This document shows, one piece after another, positions 32,841-44,401 of a stretch of DNA of 64,000 nucleotides. Under the pieces are notes generated by a model. The model did not search any database and was not told where the DNA came from. It saw only the letters and a list, made by a program, of their open reading frames with translations. Source of the stretch: Cherax quadricarinatus (Eukaryota > Arthropoda > Malacostraca > Decapoda > Parastacidae); assembly GCF_038502225.1 (NCBI RefSeq), contig NC_091369.1, positions 17,763,843 through 17,827,842 on the forward strand. The letters are read 5' to 3'. Position 1 is the stretch's first letter; every line of letters begins with the position of its first letter. Position numbers and translations under genes: made by a program.

Positions 32841-33024
32841 GGAAAGAATGATGTTGTACGAGCCAGAAGAAGACAACGAGGACCACAAGGAAAGAGTTGT
32901 GTCGCTGCAGGCGCATGAGATAGCCCACCAGTGGTTTGGCAACCTAGTTACCCCTCGATGGTGGAACAACTTGTGGCTAAGCGAAGGCTTTGCTACTTAC
33001 CTGCATCTCATCTCAGTTAGCTAT
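32841..33024 (+). CDS. M1 aminopeptidase N, zinc-site exon (exon 'a')
   Basis: The acceptor TTTCTGGATAG ends at 32840, and the exon starts with the last base of a codon. It encodes '[19 protein letters not shown]', then '[17 protein letters not shown]', then '[13 protein letters not shown]'. This is the HEXXH-X18-E zinc-binding and catalytic motif of gluzincin M1 metallopeptidases, which remove N-terminal residues from peptides, usually as type II membrane ectoenzymes. The exact 3' end is ambiguous. Ending at 33024 (TAT before GTTGGT) gives phase 0, matches exon 'b', and keeps the family spacing residue for residue. The stronger donor G|GTAAAC at 33028 is out of phase with the best acceptor of exon 'b'. 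The preceding GAMEN exon was not found in the window. Confidence 0.93.
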
Positions 33025-33351
33025 GTTGGTAAACAGCAGCACTTGTATCATGCATGTTGCACGTGTGTCATATTTGGATTACAGAAGTGATCAAGGTCCC
33101 AGGACTGAAACACTTTCTAATAAATAATTCCTAGTGTTTGCTAAACCAAATTCTAAACCAAATCTTGCATGGTGGGGAAGAATTTTGCATGACGGGAAAA
33201 CTCGTTCCTAACTTGCATGGTGCATGACAGTGTAGCTAACTTAGTGATGTGGAAAAAGATACTTATGTACAGTTCAGGACACTTGTCAAAGGAAACGTTT
33301 CTCCACGAGTGACTTCTTCAGTCCTAATACTGAGATAACATTAGTTCCACT

Positions 33352-33674
33352 GTGTGATAAATGGTTTAAAAACCGACAAGTTGAAGATTGAGACACTTAT
33401 GCAACATATGGGACTCTTTATTGAGGAATCGTTTCTCCACACAGTGGCTTCATCAGTCCAATACACAGCAGAGAGAGGAGTTTGAGGTAATCAGTCCCTC
33501 AGCCTATGCTGCACTTTTAACAAAACTGATGGACTGAACACATCGACTCCAGGCTGAGGGACTGATTACCTCAAACTCCTCCTCACTGCTTTGTATTGGA
33601 CTGATGAAGCCACTGTGTGGAGAAACGTTTACTCAATAAAGATTCCCATACGTTGCGTAAGTGTCTCAATCTTC
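33352..33674. mobile_element. hammerhead-ended inverted-repeat element, nested copy (323 bp)
   Basis: It is flanked by the 12-bp duplication ATTAGTTCCACT (33340-33351 and 33675-33686). The arms are inverted copies; hammerhead-like cores lie at about 33440-33470 (-) and 33594-33637 (+). The left end starts with ATGGTTTAAAAACCGACA, the conserved terminal hairpin. No coding capacity. Confidence 0.75.
33594..33637 (+). ncRNA. hammerhead-like ribozyme motif
   Basis: The order is TTGGA, CTGATGA, A, stem II GCCAC-TGT-GTGG with a terminal C-to-A change, GAAA, CGTT, TACTCAATA. It has the classical CUGAUGA box. Stem I is weakened by a TCC-to-TAC change relative to the copy at 53795. Confidence 0.6.
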
Positions 33675-33942
33675 ATTAGTTCCACTACTACTACTACCTA
33701 AGCGACACTCCACCTAACTACTGACTGAAGAAGCAGCTCGTGGCGAAACGTTTCCCGTAATAAATGTCCTGAACTGCACATAAGTGTCTTTTTCCACATC
33801 TTGTCGGTATCACCAGACCATTTCTCCAGTTTAGTGATGTACTGTACCTGTGATGTGCATGTTAGGGAAGGTATGTAGATGATGGATTGTGCTTTTATCG
33901 TGCCTGTTGCTGTAGTTGTCTTTATGTACAGTACTTGTGACT

Positions 33943-34112
33943 GTAATAAAGTTGGTAGAATTACCAACTAATGTGACATTTTTATTATGGCAACGTTTCG
34001 CTTTCCAGGAGCTTTATCCAGGAGCTTTAACGGCTTGATAAAGCTCCTGGAGAGCAAAACGTTGCCACAATAAAAATGTCACATTAGATGCACTTGTGTC
34101 CTTTTACTTTAC
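33943..34112. mobile_element. short hammerhead-type element (170 bp)
   Basis: It is flanked by AGTACTTGTGACT (33930-33942 and 34113-34125). It consists of the terminal hairpin TTGGTAGAATTACCAAC and two inverted arms with the sequence ATGTGACATTTTTATT. The subfamily differs from the 22- and 33-kb copies (stem II GCTC/GAGC). A loose fragment of the same family is at 34239-34288. Confidence 0.7.
34032..34066 (+). ncRNA. hammerhead-like motif, U3-A8 subfamily
   Basis: The order is GGC, TTGATAA, A, stem II GCTC...GAGC, AAAA, CGTT, GCC. Stem I GGC/GCC replaces the GGA/TCC of other copies by compensatory change. The GAAA box is mutated to AAAA. Confidence 0.55.
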
Positions 34113-34550
34113 AGTACTTGTGACTCCTGGTGAAGCTCTGTAGTAACTGGGTTCAGGTAATCGCTGAATGTGAGCAGTTACTGATTGAAGTTATTTACTA
34201 AGTGTAAATATTTACTAGTGTAGGTAGTTACTTAGTGTATTAAAGTTGGTAGAATTACTGACAATATGTTAGACAAAAGGACACAAGTATGTAAAACTTA
34301 CTGTGTGTAGGTAGTTTCTCTGTTTATAGTTAATCAATGCAGATACTGCGTGTAGATAGTAACTGCATGTAGATAGTTACTGTGTATAGGTAGTGTGCAG
34401 GTGTTTTAAATTCTACACTTAGCAATTCAAAAACAGATTATAACATTTATTAGTGAATCAGTAAATGCAGTAGGATTGACGGCAGATAAACGGGTTTAAC
34501 TCGCTGGATGGGAGAGATACTTAAACCAAGATCATCATATGGTGGTGGTG

Positions 34551-34845
34551 GCCCGGTGGCCTGGTGGCTAAAGCTCCCGCTTCACACACGGAGGGCCCGG
34601 GTTCGATTCCCGGCGGGTGGAAACATTTCGACACGTTTCCTTACACCGGTTGTCCTGTTCACCTAGCAGCAAATAGGTACCTGGGTGTTAGTCGACTGGT
34701 GTGGGTCGCATCCTGGGGGACAAGATTAAGGACCCCAATGGAAATAAGTTAGACAGTCCTCGATGACGCACTGACTTTCTTGGGTTATCCTGGGTGGCTA
34801 ACCCTCCGGGGTTAGAAATCCGAACGAAAAATTATCTTATCTTAT
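34551..34845 (+). mobile_element. tRNA-derived SINE, copy 1
   Basis: The 5' part (about 70 bp) is tRNA-like, with an A-box-like TGGCCTGGTGGC and a perfect B box GGTTCGATTCC at 34600-34610, the internal pol III promoter. A tRNA-unrelated body of about 210 bp follows, then a TTATCTTATCTTAT tail. The parental tRNA is unclear (the CAC in the anticodon-loop position would suggest Val). An antisense copy lies at 45887-46190 and fragments at 58289 and 62775. Confidence 0.85.
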
Positions 34846-35045
34846 ATACTTTGATATAATTAACCGATATCCACGCCTTTTATCGCCTATCATTACCTCA
34901 GACTGACTACCTTATGACTAGCTTTCAACGCCTCAGACTTTTTATTACAGTATAACTAACTTTCAACAGCTCAGACTTTCTACCATACTGTGACTAGTTT
35001 TCAATAGCTCAGATTTCTTATTACGCTATTACCAAATTTTGACAG

Positions 35046-38000
35046 CGCACATTATGTACCACACTATAACTCAATGGTCGTACCACACACTATGTACCAC
35101 ACTATAACTCAATGGTCGTACCACAGACTATGTACCACACTATAACTCAATGGTCGTACCACAGACTATGTACCACACTATAACTCAATGGTCGTACCAC
35201 ACACTATGTACCACACTATAACTCAATGGTCGTACCACAGACTATGTACCACACTATAACTCAATGGTCGTACCACAGACTATGTACTACACTATAACTC
35301 AATGGTCGTACCACAGACTATGTACCACACTATAACTCAATGGTCGTACCACAGACTATGTACCACACTATAACTCAATGGTCGTACCACACACTATGTA
35401 CCACACTATAACTCAATGGTCGTACCACAGACTATGTACCACACTATAACTCAATGGTCGTACCACAGACTATGTACCACACTATAACTCAATGGTCGTA
35501 CCACACACTATGTACCACACTATAACTCAATGGTCGTACCACAGACTATGTACCACACTATAACTCAATGGTCGTACCACAGACTATGTACCACACTATA
35601 ACTCAATGGTCGTACCACAGACTATGTACCACACTATAACTCAATGGTCGTACCACACACTATGTACCACACTATAACTCAATGGTCGTACCACAGACTA
35701 TGTACCACACTATAACTCAATGGTCGTACCACAGACTATGTACCACACTATAACTCAATGGTCGTACCACACACTATGTACCACACTATAACTCAATGGT
35801 CGTACCACAGACTATGTACCACACTATAACTCAATGGTCGTACCACAGACTATGTACTACACTATAACTCAATGGTCGTACCACAGACTATGTACCACAC
35901 TATAACTCAATGGTCGTACCACACACTATGTACCACACTATAACTCAATGGTCGTACCACAGACTATGTACCACACTATAACTCAATGGTCGTACCACAG
36001 ACTATGTACCACACTATAACTCAATGGTCGTACCACAGACTATGTACTACACTATAACTCAATGGTCGTACCATAGACTATGTACCACACTATAACTCAA
36101 TGGTCGTACCACAGACTATGTACCACACTATAACTCAATGGTCGTACCACAGACTATGTACCACACTATAACTCAATGGTCGTACCACAGACTATGTACC
36201 ACACTATAACTCAATGGTCGTACCACAGACTATGTACCACACTATAACTCAATGGTCGTACCACAGACTATGTACCACACTATAACTCAATGGTCGTACC
36301 ACAGACTATGTACCACACTATAACTTAATGGTCGTACCACAGACTATGTACTACACTATAACTCAATGGTCGTACCACAGACTATGTACCACACTATAAC
36401 TTAATGGTCGTACCACAGACTATGTACTACACTATAACTCAATGGTCGTACCATAGACTATATACTACACTATAATTCAATGGTCGTACCACAGACTATG
36501 TACCACACTATAACTCAATGGTCGTACCACAGACTATGTACTACACTATAACTCAATGGTCGTACCACAGACTATGTACTACACTATAACTTAATGGTCG
36601 TACCACAGACTATGTACCACACTATAACTCAATGGTCGTACCATAGACTATATACTACACTATAACTCAATGGTCGTACCACAGACTATGTACTACACTA
36701 TAACTCAATGGTCGTACCACAGACTATGTACTACACTATAACTCAATGGTCGTACCACAGACTATGTACTACACTATAACTCAATGGTCGTACCACAGAC
36801 TATGTACTACACTATAACTCAATGGTCGTACCACAGACTATGTACTACACTATAACTCAATGGTCGTACCACAGACTATGTACTACACTATAACTCAATG
36901 GTCGTACCACAGACTATGTACTACACTATAACTCAATGGTCGTACCACAGACTATGTACTACACTATAACTCAATGGTCGTACCACAGACTATGTACTAC
37001 ACTATAACTTAATGGTCGTACCACAGACTATGTACCACACTATAACTCAATGGTCGTACCATAGACTATATACTACACTATAACTCAATGGTCGTACCAC
37101 AGACTATGTACTACACTATAACTCAATGGTCGTACCACAGACTATGTACTACACTATAACTCAATGGTCGTACCACAGACTATGTACTACACTATAACTC
37201 AATGGTCGTACCACAGACTATGTACTACACTATAACTCAATGGTCGTACCACAGACTATGTACTACACTATAACTCAATGGTCGTACCACAGACTATGTA
37301 CTACACTATCACTCAATGGTCGTACCACAGACTATGTACTACACTATAACTCAATGGTCGTACCACAGACTATGTACTACACTATAACTCAATGGTCGTA
37401 CCACAGACTATGTACTACACTATAACTCAATGGTCGTACCACAGACTATGTACAACTCTATAACTCAATGGTCGTACCACAGACTATGTACTACACTATA
37501 ACTCAATGGTCGTACCACAGACTGTGTACCACACTATAACTCAATGGTCGTACCACAGACTATGTACTACACAATAACTCAATGGTCGTACCACAGACTA
37601 TGTACCACACTATAACTCAATGGTCGTTCCACAGACTATGTACTACACTATAACTCAATGGTCGTACCACAGACTATGTACTACACAATAACTCAATGGT
37701 CGTTCCACAGACTATGTACTACACTATAACTCAATGGTCGTACCACGGACTACGTACCACACTATAACTCAATGGTCGTACCACAGACTACGTACCACAC
37801 TATAACTAAATGGTCGTACCACAGACTACGTACCACACTATAACTCAATGGTCGTACCACAGACATCGTACCACACTATAACTCAATGTTCGTACCACAG
37901 ACTATGTACCACACTGTAACTCAATGGTCGTACCACAGACTACGTACCACACTATAACTCAATGGTCGTACCACAGACTATGTACTACACTATAACTCAA

Positions 38001-39049
38001 TGGTCGTACCACAGACTATGTACCACACTATAACTCAATGGTCGTACCACAGACTATGTACCACACTATAACTCAATGGTCGTTCCACAGACTATGTACC
38101 ACACTATAACTCAATGGTCGTACCACAGACTATGTACCACACTATAACTCAATGGTCGTTCCACAGACTATGTACCACACCATAACTCAATGGTCGTACC
38201 ACAGACTATGTACTACACTATAACTCAGTGGTCGTACCACAGACTATGTACCACACTATAACTCAATGGTCGTACCACAGACTACGTACCACACTATAAC
38301 TCAGTGGTCGTTCCACAGACTATGTACCACACTATAACTCAATGGTCGTACCACAGACTACGTACCACACTGTAACTCAATGGTCGTACCACAGACTATG
38401 TACCACACTATAACTCAATGGTCGTACCACAGTACCACACTATAACTACGTACCACACTATATAACTCAATGGTCGTACCACAGTCTACGTACCACACTA
38501 TAACTCAGTGATCGTACCACAGACTATGTACCACACTATAACTCAATGGTCGTACCACAGACTACGTACCCCACTATAACTCAATGGTCGTACCACAGAC
38601 TACGTACCACACTGTAACTCAATGGTCGTACCACAGACTACGTACCACACTATAACTCAATGGTCGTACCACAGACTACGTACCACACTATAACTCAATG
38701 GTCGTACCACAGACTACGTACCACACTATAACTCAATGGTCGTACCACAGACTACGTACCACACTATAACTCAATGGTCGTACCACAGACTACGTACCAC
38801 ACTATAACTCAATGTTCGTACCACAGACTATGTACCACACTGTAACTCAATGGTCGTACCACAGACTACGTACCACACTATAACTCAATGGTCGTACCAC
38901 AGACTATGTACTACACTATAACTCAATGGTCGTACCACAGACTATGTACCACACTATAACTCAATGGTCGTTCCACAGACTATGTACCACACTATAACTC
39001 AATGGTCGTACCACAGACTATGTACCACAGTATAACTCAATGGTCGTAA
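35046..39049 (+). repeat. 38-bp minisatellite, about 105 units (4 kb)
   Basis: The period is exactly 38 bp, with units reading from GTACCACACTATAACTCAAT to GGTCGTACCACAGACTAT. Variants are zonal. ACACA/ACAGA alternation dominates 35.05-36.0 kb, TACTACAC units dominate about 36.5-37.7 kb, and TACGTACC units dominate 37.7-38.9 kb. It lies inside the aminopeptidase intron. Open frames through it are artefacts. Confidence 0.98.
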
Positions 39050-41429
39050 AATTAATTGAGAGCAATTCAGTAAAGGATTATCTTGATAGTTTGTATATAC
39101 ACTGAACATTCATTGTGTCTTTGCTAAATAATAATTATAGATGGATTCGAAGGTAATAATCCCAGCAAAAACTATATTTAACTGAAATCACAATGAAAGT
39201 ATCTTCCCTTGAATTAATGTGAATATATATCCACGAGGACGTATATCTCCCGCATCCTTACTCCACATTTTCAAGATTCACTGATTGTCTTTAATAATAC
39301 TGTACATGTACTATTTTTACATAATGCATATTAGTTACTCAATTTACTGTGAATATTCTAACATTCCCACTAAGTGTATGCATGTTGATTCTGTTGGTGG
39401 TTACGATTTTGTTCGTGAGGACACAGAAAAATGTCTGACGCTGGTGTACCAGTGTTGTTGCTTCGTATCAGGTATCAGTAATCAACCAGTCGTTGAATAC
39501 AAGTGAAGAATCCGTTGATATTCTGGTACTGACAAACACTGATTAAGCATTCTCTACCTTACTGATAATAGTTATTATGTATGATACTGATGCCCAGCTT
39601 ACCATTGCTGGGTATCTGCATCAACTGTTGACTTATCGATACTGCATATTTGTGGTTAATATTCTCTGAGATAGGAATCTTATTCCTTTTTTAAAATAAT
39701 GGATTACAACATAGCATCCTTGGATAAAGGATCACACCATAGGATAATTGAATTGTGTTGGCCATTCTGTTACTATATAGATAAACACGTTCAGGATTAT
39801 TAACGATAGCGAGAGCCATCCTTCTAATGTTAATCCGCAGTGTGTTACCCCGAGAGAGTTCACAGAAAGAACTATACAAGGCTAATGATATTCGACGACT
39901 ATGTTTTTTTTTGTTCTGCTCATAGAGGTTCCTGCAGCAGCAAAATATATTACGATCATCTGTCCTCATTCATCTTTACAGTAACAAAGCACCCGAGTTC
40001 TAAGTCCCTCCCAGACCTTTGATGAAGAGTTTTGACACGAATTATAGCAAAGGATTTTTCACGAACTCGTGAAGCAATGGAATAGTCTCTTCTTTAAAGT
40101 TATTAGTGACAAATCAATTAAATTCTAGAAGATAGAGTCTACAAACCACTGTCCTATACAATCAGTGACCATCTGTACTGTCAGTATTTTTGAGCTACAC
40201 ACGATTAATTCTCCTTCAGATTAGTCATACTAAAGAACTAAAACATGAAGGCTGCGCCGCTCTAAATCTCACTGAGCCTGGAATCCTCCTCTTATATCTA
40301 ATTATACTATGGGGCCAGGGTCTCTAATTATGTTTGAGTCACAGTGATAGTTCAATTCCCTATACATGACTTCTTCACTGTGAATTATAATAAAGAGGAT
40401 GTTGGTGTTGATCAGAGTATATACAATTCAGTTTCTTGATATTTTTCCAGTGACATTATGAAATCCCGTTTGAGTGACAAGAATTAATAGGATTTAGAGA
40501 CATAACGGAATTCAGTTCTTTCGATGACTGTCAATGTTCTTTTGTAATGTTCTTTTGATGTTTAGTCTTTTGTTTTTGTTTTAAACTCTCTTCCTTGTAA
40601 ATTGGACAGTTTTGACCAATCGTTAAGTTGCAATTGGGGCGAGAAATGTAGAGAAGGCACTATCTTCTGCCTTCTCTACTCTTCTTACTCCAGAAAGTAA
40701 TTTGATAATAGTCCAAGATGGATTGGAATGTTGTCATTGAGTTCCTCTCCTAAGAGAGGGTTTTTGGGGAATTGTTCCAGCCATGTTAATGTGAATTTTC
40801 ACTCAGCATCTGGCCCACCAGGAAACCTTATCAGTCTAATACGGAAATAATGATATCCTCAAGAGCAATAACATGAAACAAATCTTCATCAGATGAAGAC
40901 CTATTATTGGTTCCTGAAGGAGGATCTGTAATGTACAAGTTGGGGTCATTTGTCCTATGATGGGGACCCGATAGTTCCATCCCACTGCCGAAGATGGATG
41001 ATTACAATCCTACCATCGATGTGCCATACACCCTATGACGGGCATGCGGCATGCCTTCATGTTCTCGTGTGATGTAGTAATTATATACATCAATGATGGG
41101 TAGCTGGTGTCTTCTTTCCACTGTTCTATATGATTCTTTTTCTTCCCCACACCTCAATAACCTCGTCTTTTCTCAGGGCAAAACCCGACACTGGACAGAA
41201 TCCCGAGCACTAGTGTGACTAGGTCTGACTACCACCTCCGGCCTGCCGAGGACATAGTCCTGCTTGTGATGACTGATGAATAGAGAATGAAAATCTTACA
41301 ACAGAAAATATAGTACAAAGGCTTCGTAACTAACAGAACTTCATATACGTTGGGCCACTTAATTTCGTGTCTAACCTGACCACTACTTACATAACCCATA
41401 AATTACATTTTCACTAGCTCCCACAAATA
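39050..41429. other. intronic sequence without identified features
   Basis: No coding similarity or known repeat was recognised on either strand. The short frames are non-conserved and AT-biased. Confidence 0.5.
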
Positions 41430-42055
41430 ATGAAACCTAAAGACCTAACTTGGGTATCTTTATTACTGAAACGTTTCGTCTGCAAGGTAGGCTTCCTCAG
41501 TTAATTACCGAGTTGAATAATAATGGAGACAGCAGATAATTGGCGAGGTTAAGATGATGTGATCAATCTATCAATCGTTAAAGGTGGGTATTCCCTCAAC
41601 CTGGAGAATAGTTCAGCTCCATAGTCTGGAACAATAAAAATGATATATAATGTGCATATCATTTTCGAATTTAAACCTGAGGAGCAACGCAGACTGTCTA
41701 GTGGCTCTTGTCATATTTATATTCAATGTATAAAAATTAAACATGTTTAAATGAGTAGCTCTCAACACTCATAACTAACAGGATTTTATTACATGGCTAA
41801 CTGACTACTACTACTACTGTTTAAACATAAGTCAAACCTGACTATTACTTCCACGGCAAGGAAATTAGATCTTCACTAACCCCCTCACCCCCTCACTTGT
41901 GATTACTACTAATTCCGCTTATCTGGTTCTCTGTAAGTTTTCTTTCTCCTGTCTTATAATCAACTATAAAACTCCTGTTGACGAAATGTGTCACTGTGAA
42001 GATACACAGATGTTGCACAAGTGTCTTGTCAGTTAGTCGGTATTAAGTGCCTTTG
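41430..42055. mobile_element. decayed hammerhead-type element
   Basis: On the minus strand at about 41455-41500, CTGAGGA, GCCTACC and GACGAAACGTTTCAG recall the hammerhead unit. On the plus strand at about 41968-42050, GACGAAATGTGTCA, AAGATACACAGATGTTGCAC and GTCGGTATT recall the opposite arm and terminal hairpin. The arms are strongly diverged and no target duplication was found. Confidence 0.4.
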
Positions 42056-42546
42056 ATTCTATTATGACTGGACGCTGTTGATGAGGATGGGAAGGAGGGA
42101 ATAGAGATTTGGGAAGTTGATGATCACATCTGCTTGGTAGTAAAACTTGTTCCTTTTGTGAGTCATCCAGAGGAAGGCTGAGCACGTTATCTACCATGAA
42201 CTTCAGATGGACGTCGCTTTCGTGATTATGGCAATAAAGTATTTACACTTCATATATATTTTAGGAAATTAACAATATCCCTATTATTTTGTTTTCGATT
42301 AGTTAAAAAAATCCACAGATCCTATTCACATGTATCGCTCCATTTACTTCGCATTTTTGGATTGTTGACAGAGAGAAGGTGGAATTTATAGCTTAAATGA
42401 ATCAGCCCAAAATAACCTATTTCTAAGATAAATTATATTAATTAAATTGCAAAATGTTAAAAAAAACTCTCAGTTAATAATTTTATTTTATTGGTTTTAT
42501 TGAGGACCTAAGACTACCAGGAAGCTCATTGCTCTCATTCTTTCAG

Positions 42547-42703
42547 GTGATGCCATCAAATAAGACACTGGAGCACTCAATGCTGGAGACGTTCCAACGT
42601 GTTCTCAGAATAGACAGTCAACCATCTTCCCATAGTATAAGTCTACCTGTCTTCAAGCCAGATAAAATTGAGGAACTGTTTGATGATATCTCATATTTCA
42701 AGG
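42547..42703 (+). CDS. M1 aminopeptidase N, exon 'b'
   Basis: The acceptor is CTCATTCTTTCAG (to 42546) and the donor AAGG|GTAAGT (42703/42704), a strong consensus. It encodes 'VMPSNKTLEHSMLETFQRVL', then 'IDSQPSSHSISLPVFKPDKI', then 'EELFDDISYFK' plus one base of the next codon. It aligns without gaps to the segment after the zinc-site Glu in M1 enzymes, including the conserved SSHP-like and ISYSKG-like motifs, the latter here ISYFKG. Phase 0 start, phase 1 end. Confidence 0.92.
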
Positions 42704-43299
42704 GTAAGTTGGCACACTGCAGAATACGTCTTAGTGGCGAGGATCTAGTTCTTCTGTTACTGCTAAAGCAAAAAAAAAAAAAGAAAAAAGATCTACCTCT
42801 TAGTGGTCCTGAAGATTATCATCCCCACAGCTTAATCTCAGACCAGGTCTTGTACTTTTTAAAGGAAATATTACAGTATTAAGTTCGAATAGTAAGTACA
42901 CATACAAGTAAAGGTATGGATTGCTTATTCTGAAAGCCAGTAGATATTTGTAAGATTTATCTATCATCAGATGGAAAAAAGATCAGAAATACCAGCAGGA
43001 TCATAAAAAAAATAAGTGGTTTCCATTACACACTGAACAGACAGGAGAAAACTCTCTCCTATGAGAGTTGCTATCTACCAGCCTATTGTACATTTTTCAA
43101 ATTGTTTTAAAATGCTAATCCCGTATTGACGCTAGCAATCATCCAGTACTGAAGGAAACACAACGAACGAGATGATGGAGCAACGAACGAGATGATGGAG
43201 CGTGTGATTCATCATTTAAGTTATGCTGAGAACTCCATATCTAATTGAAGAAGAGGTATCGGTAAAAACAAAAATATCCCCAGGTTTAATTAAAGATAC

Positions 43300-43871
43300 A
43301 AAGAGGAAAAAACACGAGGCTAAAGATTGTGGGAAAAAAATATAAAAATCGAAAGATAGGATAAAGGGGGAAGGAACAGAAATTAATAAGTGTGAGAAGA
43401 GAAAGTGAGTACCAGTTTGAGAATAACATTGCAACACAAGTCAAATCCGAACCAATATTGATACACAAACATATAAGAAGAAAAAAAAGCAGTAAAATAG
43501 TACGTAAATCTAAGGAGGAAAGAGAAGAGCTCAAGTGACACTACAAAGAACAAAAGATTTAACAAAGTGTTCTCGGTGGAACCAGAGAGTCGAAAATAAA
43601 GGATGCATCTGGTCCTTGGTACCGTACACATAAAAGGGGAAAAGGTGAAGAGACTTTTGAGAGAGATGGACATATCAAAGGCAAAGGAACTTGTTAAAGT
43701 GTCACTACTGATTCTATGAAAATATGCTGAACCACTGTCCAAACATGTTGCTAAAATTTACAATAGGTCAATGGTTATGGGGTAATTGCAAGAGATCAAG
43801 AATATAGGAATGTAACTCTGAAACCGAGAAGAGGTAAAAAGTGAGGAAAAATTAAAAATCAAGCCAGTAAC
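43300..43871 (+). pseudogene. LINE-F RT fingers region, decayed
   Basis: At about 43640-43750 a frame reads 'KVKRLLREMDISKAK' and, after changes, 'YAEPLSKHVAKIYNRSMVMG', resembling the region before the RT core of LINEs of the CR1/L2 group. It is full of stops. It appears to be split from 46191-46574 by LINE-A copy 3 and a SINE. Confidence 0.45.
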
Positions 43872-44401
43872 TGTTTTGAAAATAGGTATCACATTTGCCA
43901 TTTTCCACTTATCTGGCACCATGCCAGTTTGTAGTGATATGTTGAAAAGATTAGCCAAAGGTGTGCTAAGCTCCTCTTTACATTCCTTTAGAACCCTTGC
44001 ATACAGTTCATCAGGGCCTGGGGATTTGTTAGGTTTTAATTTATCTATTTGCCTAAGGACCATGTCACTTGTGACCCTAATAGTGCACAGTTTATTATCG
44101 TCCTGTTCTACATAATTTATCATTACTGGAATATCGCGATATTCCAGTAATGATAAATTATGTAGAACAGGACGATAATAAACTGTGCACTATTAGGGTC
44201 ACAAGTGACATGGTCCTTAGGCAAATAGATAAATTAAAACCTAACAAATCCCCAGGCCCTGATGAACTGTATGCAAGGGTTCTAAAGGAATGTAAAGAGG
44301 AGCTTAGCACACCTTTGGCTAATCTTTTCAACATATCACTACAAACTGGCATGGTGCCAGATAAGTGGAAAATGGCAAATGTGATACCTATTTTCAAAAC
44401 A
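43872..44401. repeat. 265-bp-arm palindrome without spacer
   Basis: The symmetry centre lies between 44136 and 44137, in TATCGCGATA. The arms 43872-44136 and 44137-44401 encode the identical 79-aa frame on opposite strands, so sequence identity is close to 100 percent. Confidence 0.93.

Larger units (their letters stand above)
33251..33830. mobile_element. hammerhead-ended inverted-repeat element, outer copy
   Basis: It is flanked by TTAGTGATGT at 33241-33250 and 33831-33840. The arms at about 33251-33325 and about 33718-33805 are inverted copies; each holds a CTGAAGA...GAAACGTTTC unit (right arm core at about 33723-33750). The terminal hairpin-type sequence GTCGGTATCACCAGACCATT is at the right end only. 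A second, similar element is inserted within it. Confidence 0.7.
33025..42546 (+). other. aminopeptidase N intron 'a-b' (about 9.5 kb)
   Basis: It contains hammerhead-type elements, a SINE and the 38-bp minisatellite listed separately. The stretches 34290-34550, 34850-35045, 39050-41430 and 42060-42546 show nothing recognisable. Confidence 0.8.

Noticed and set aside
34551..34622. A functional tRNA gene
   Set aside because: The tRNA-like head is followed by a SINE body and tail, recurs at 45887-46190, and lacks a clean cloverleaf.
35046..39049. CRISPR-like array
   Set aside because: Units are contiguous 38-bp repeats without unique spacers in a eukaryotic intron: a minisatellite.
39285..40022. 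Short frames of 60-92 codons in the aminopeptidase intron
   Set aside because: AT-biased, no recognisable motif, and no splice context linking them to the gene.
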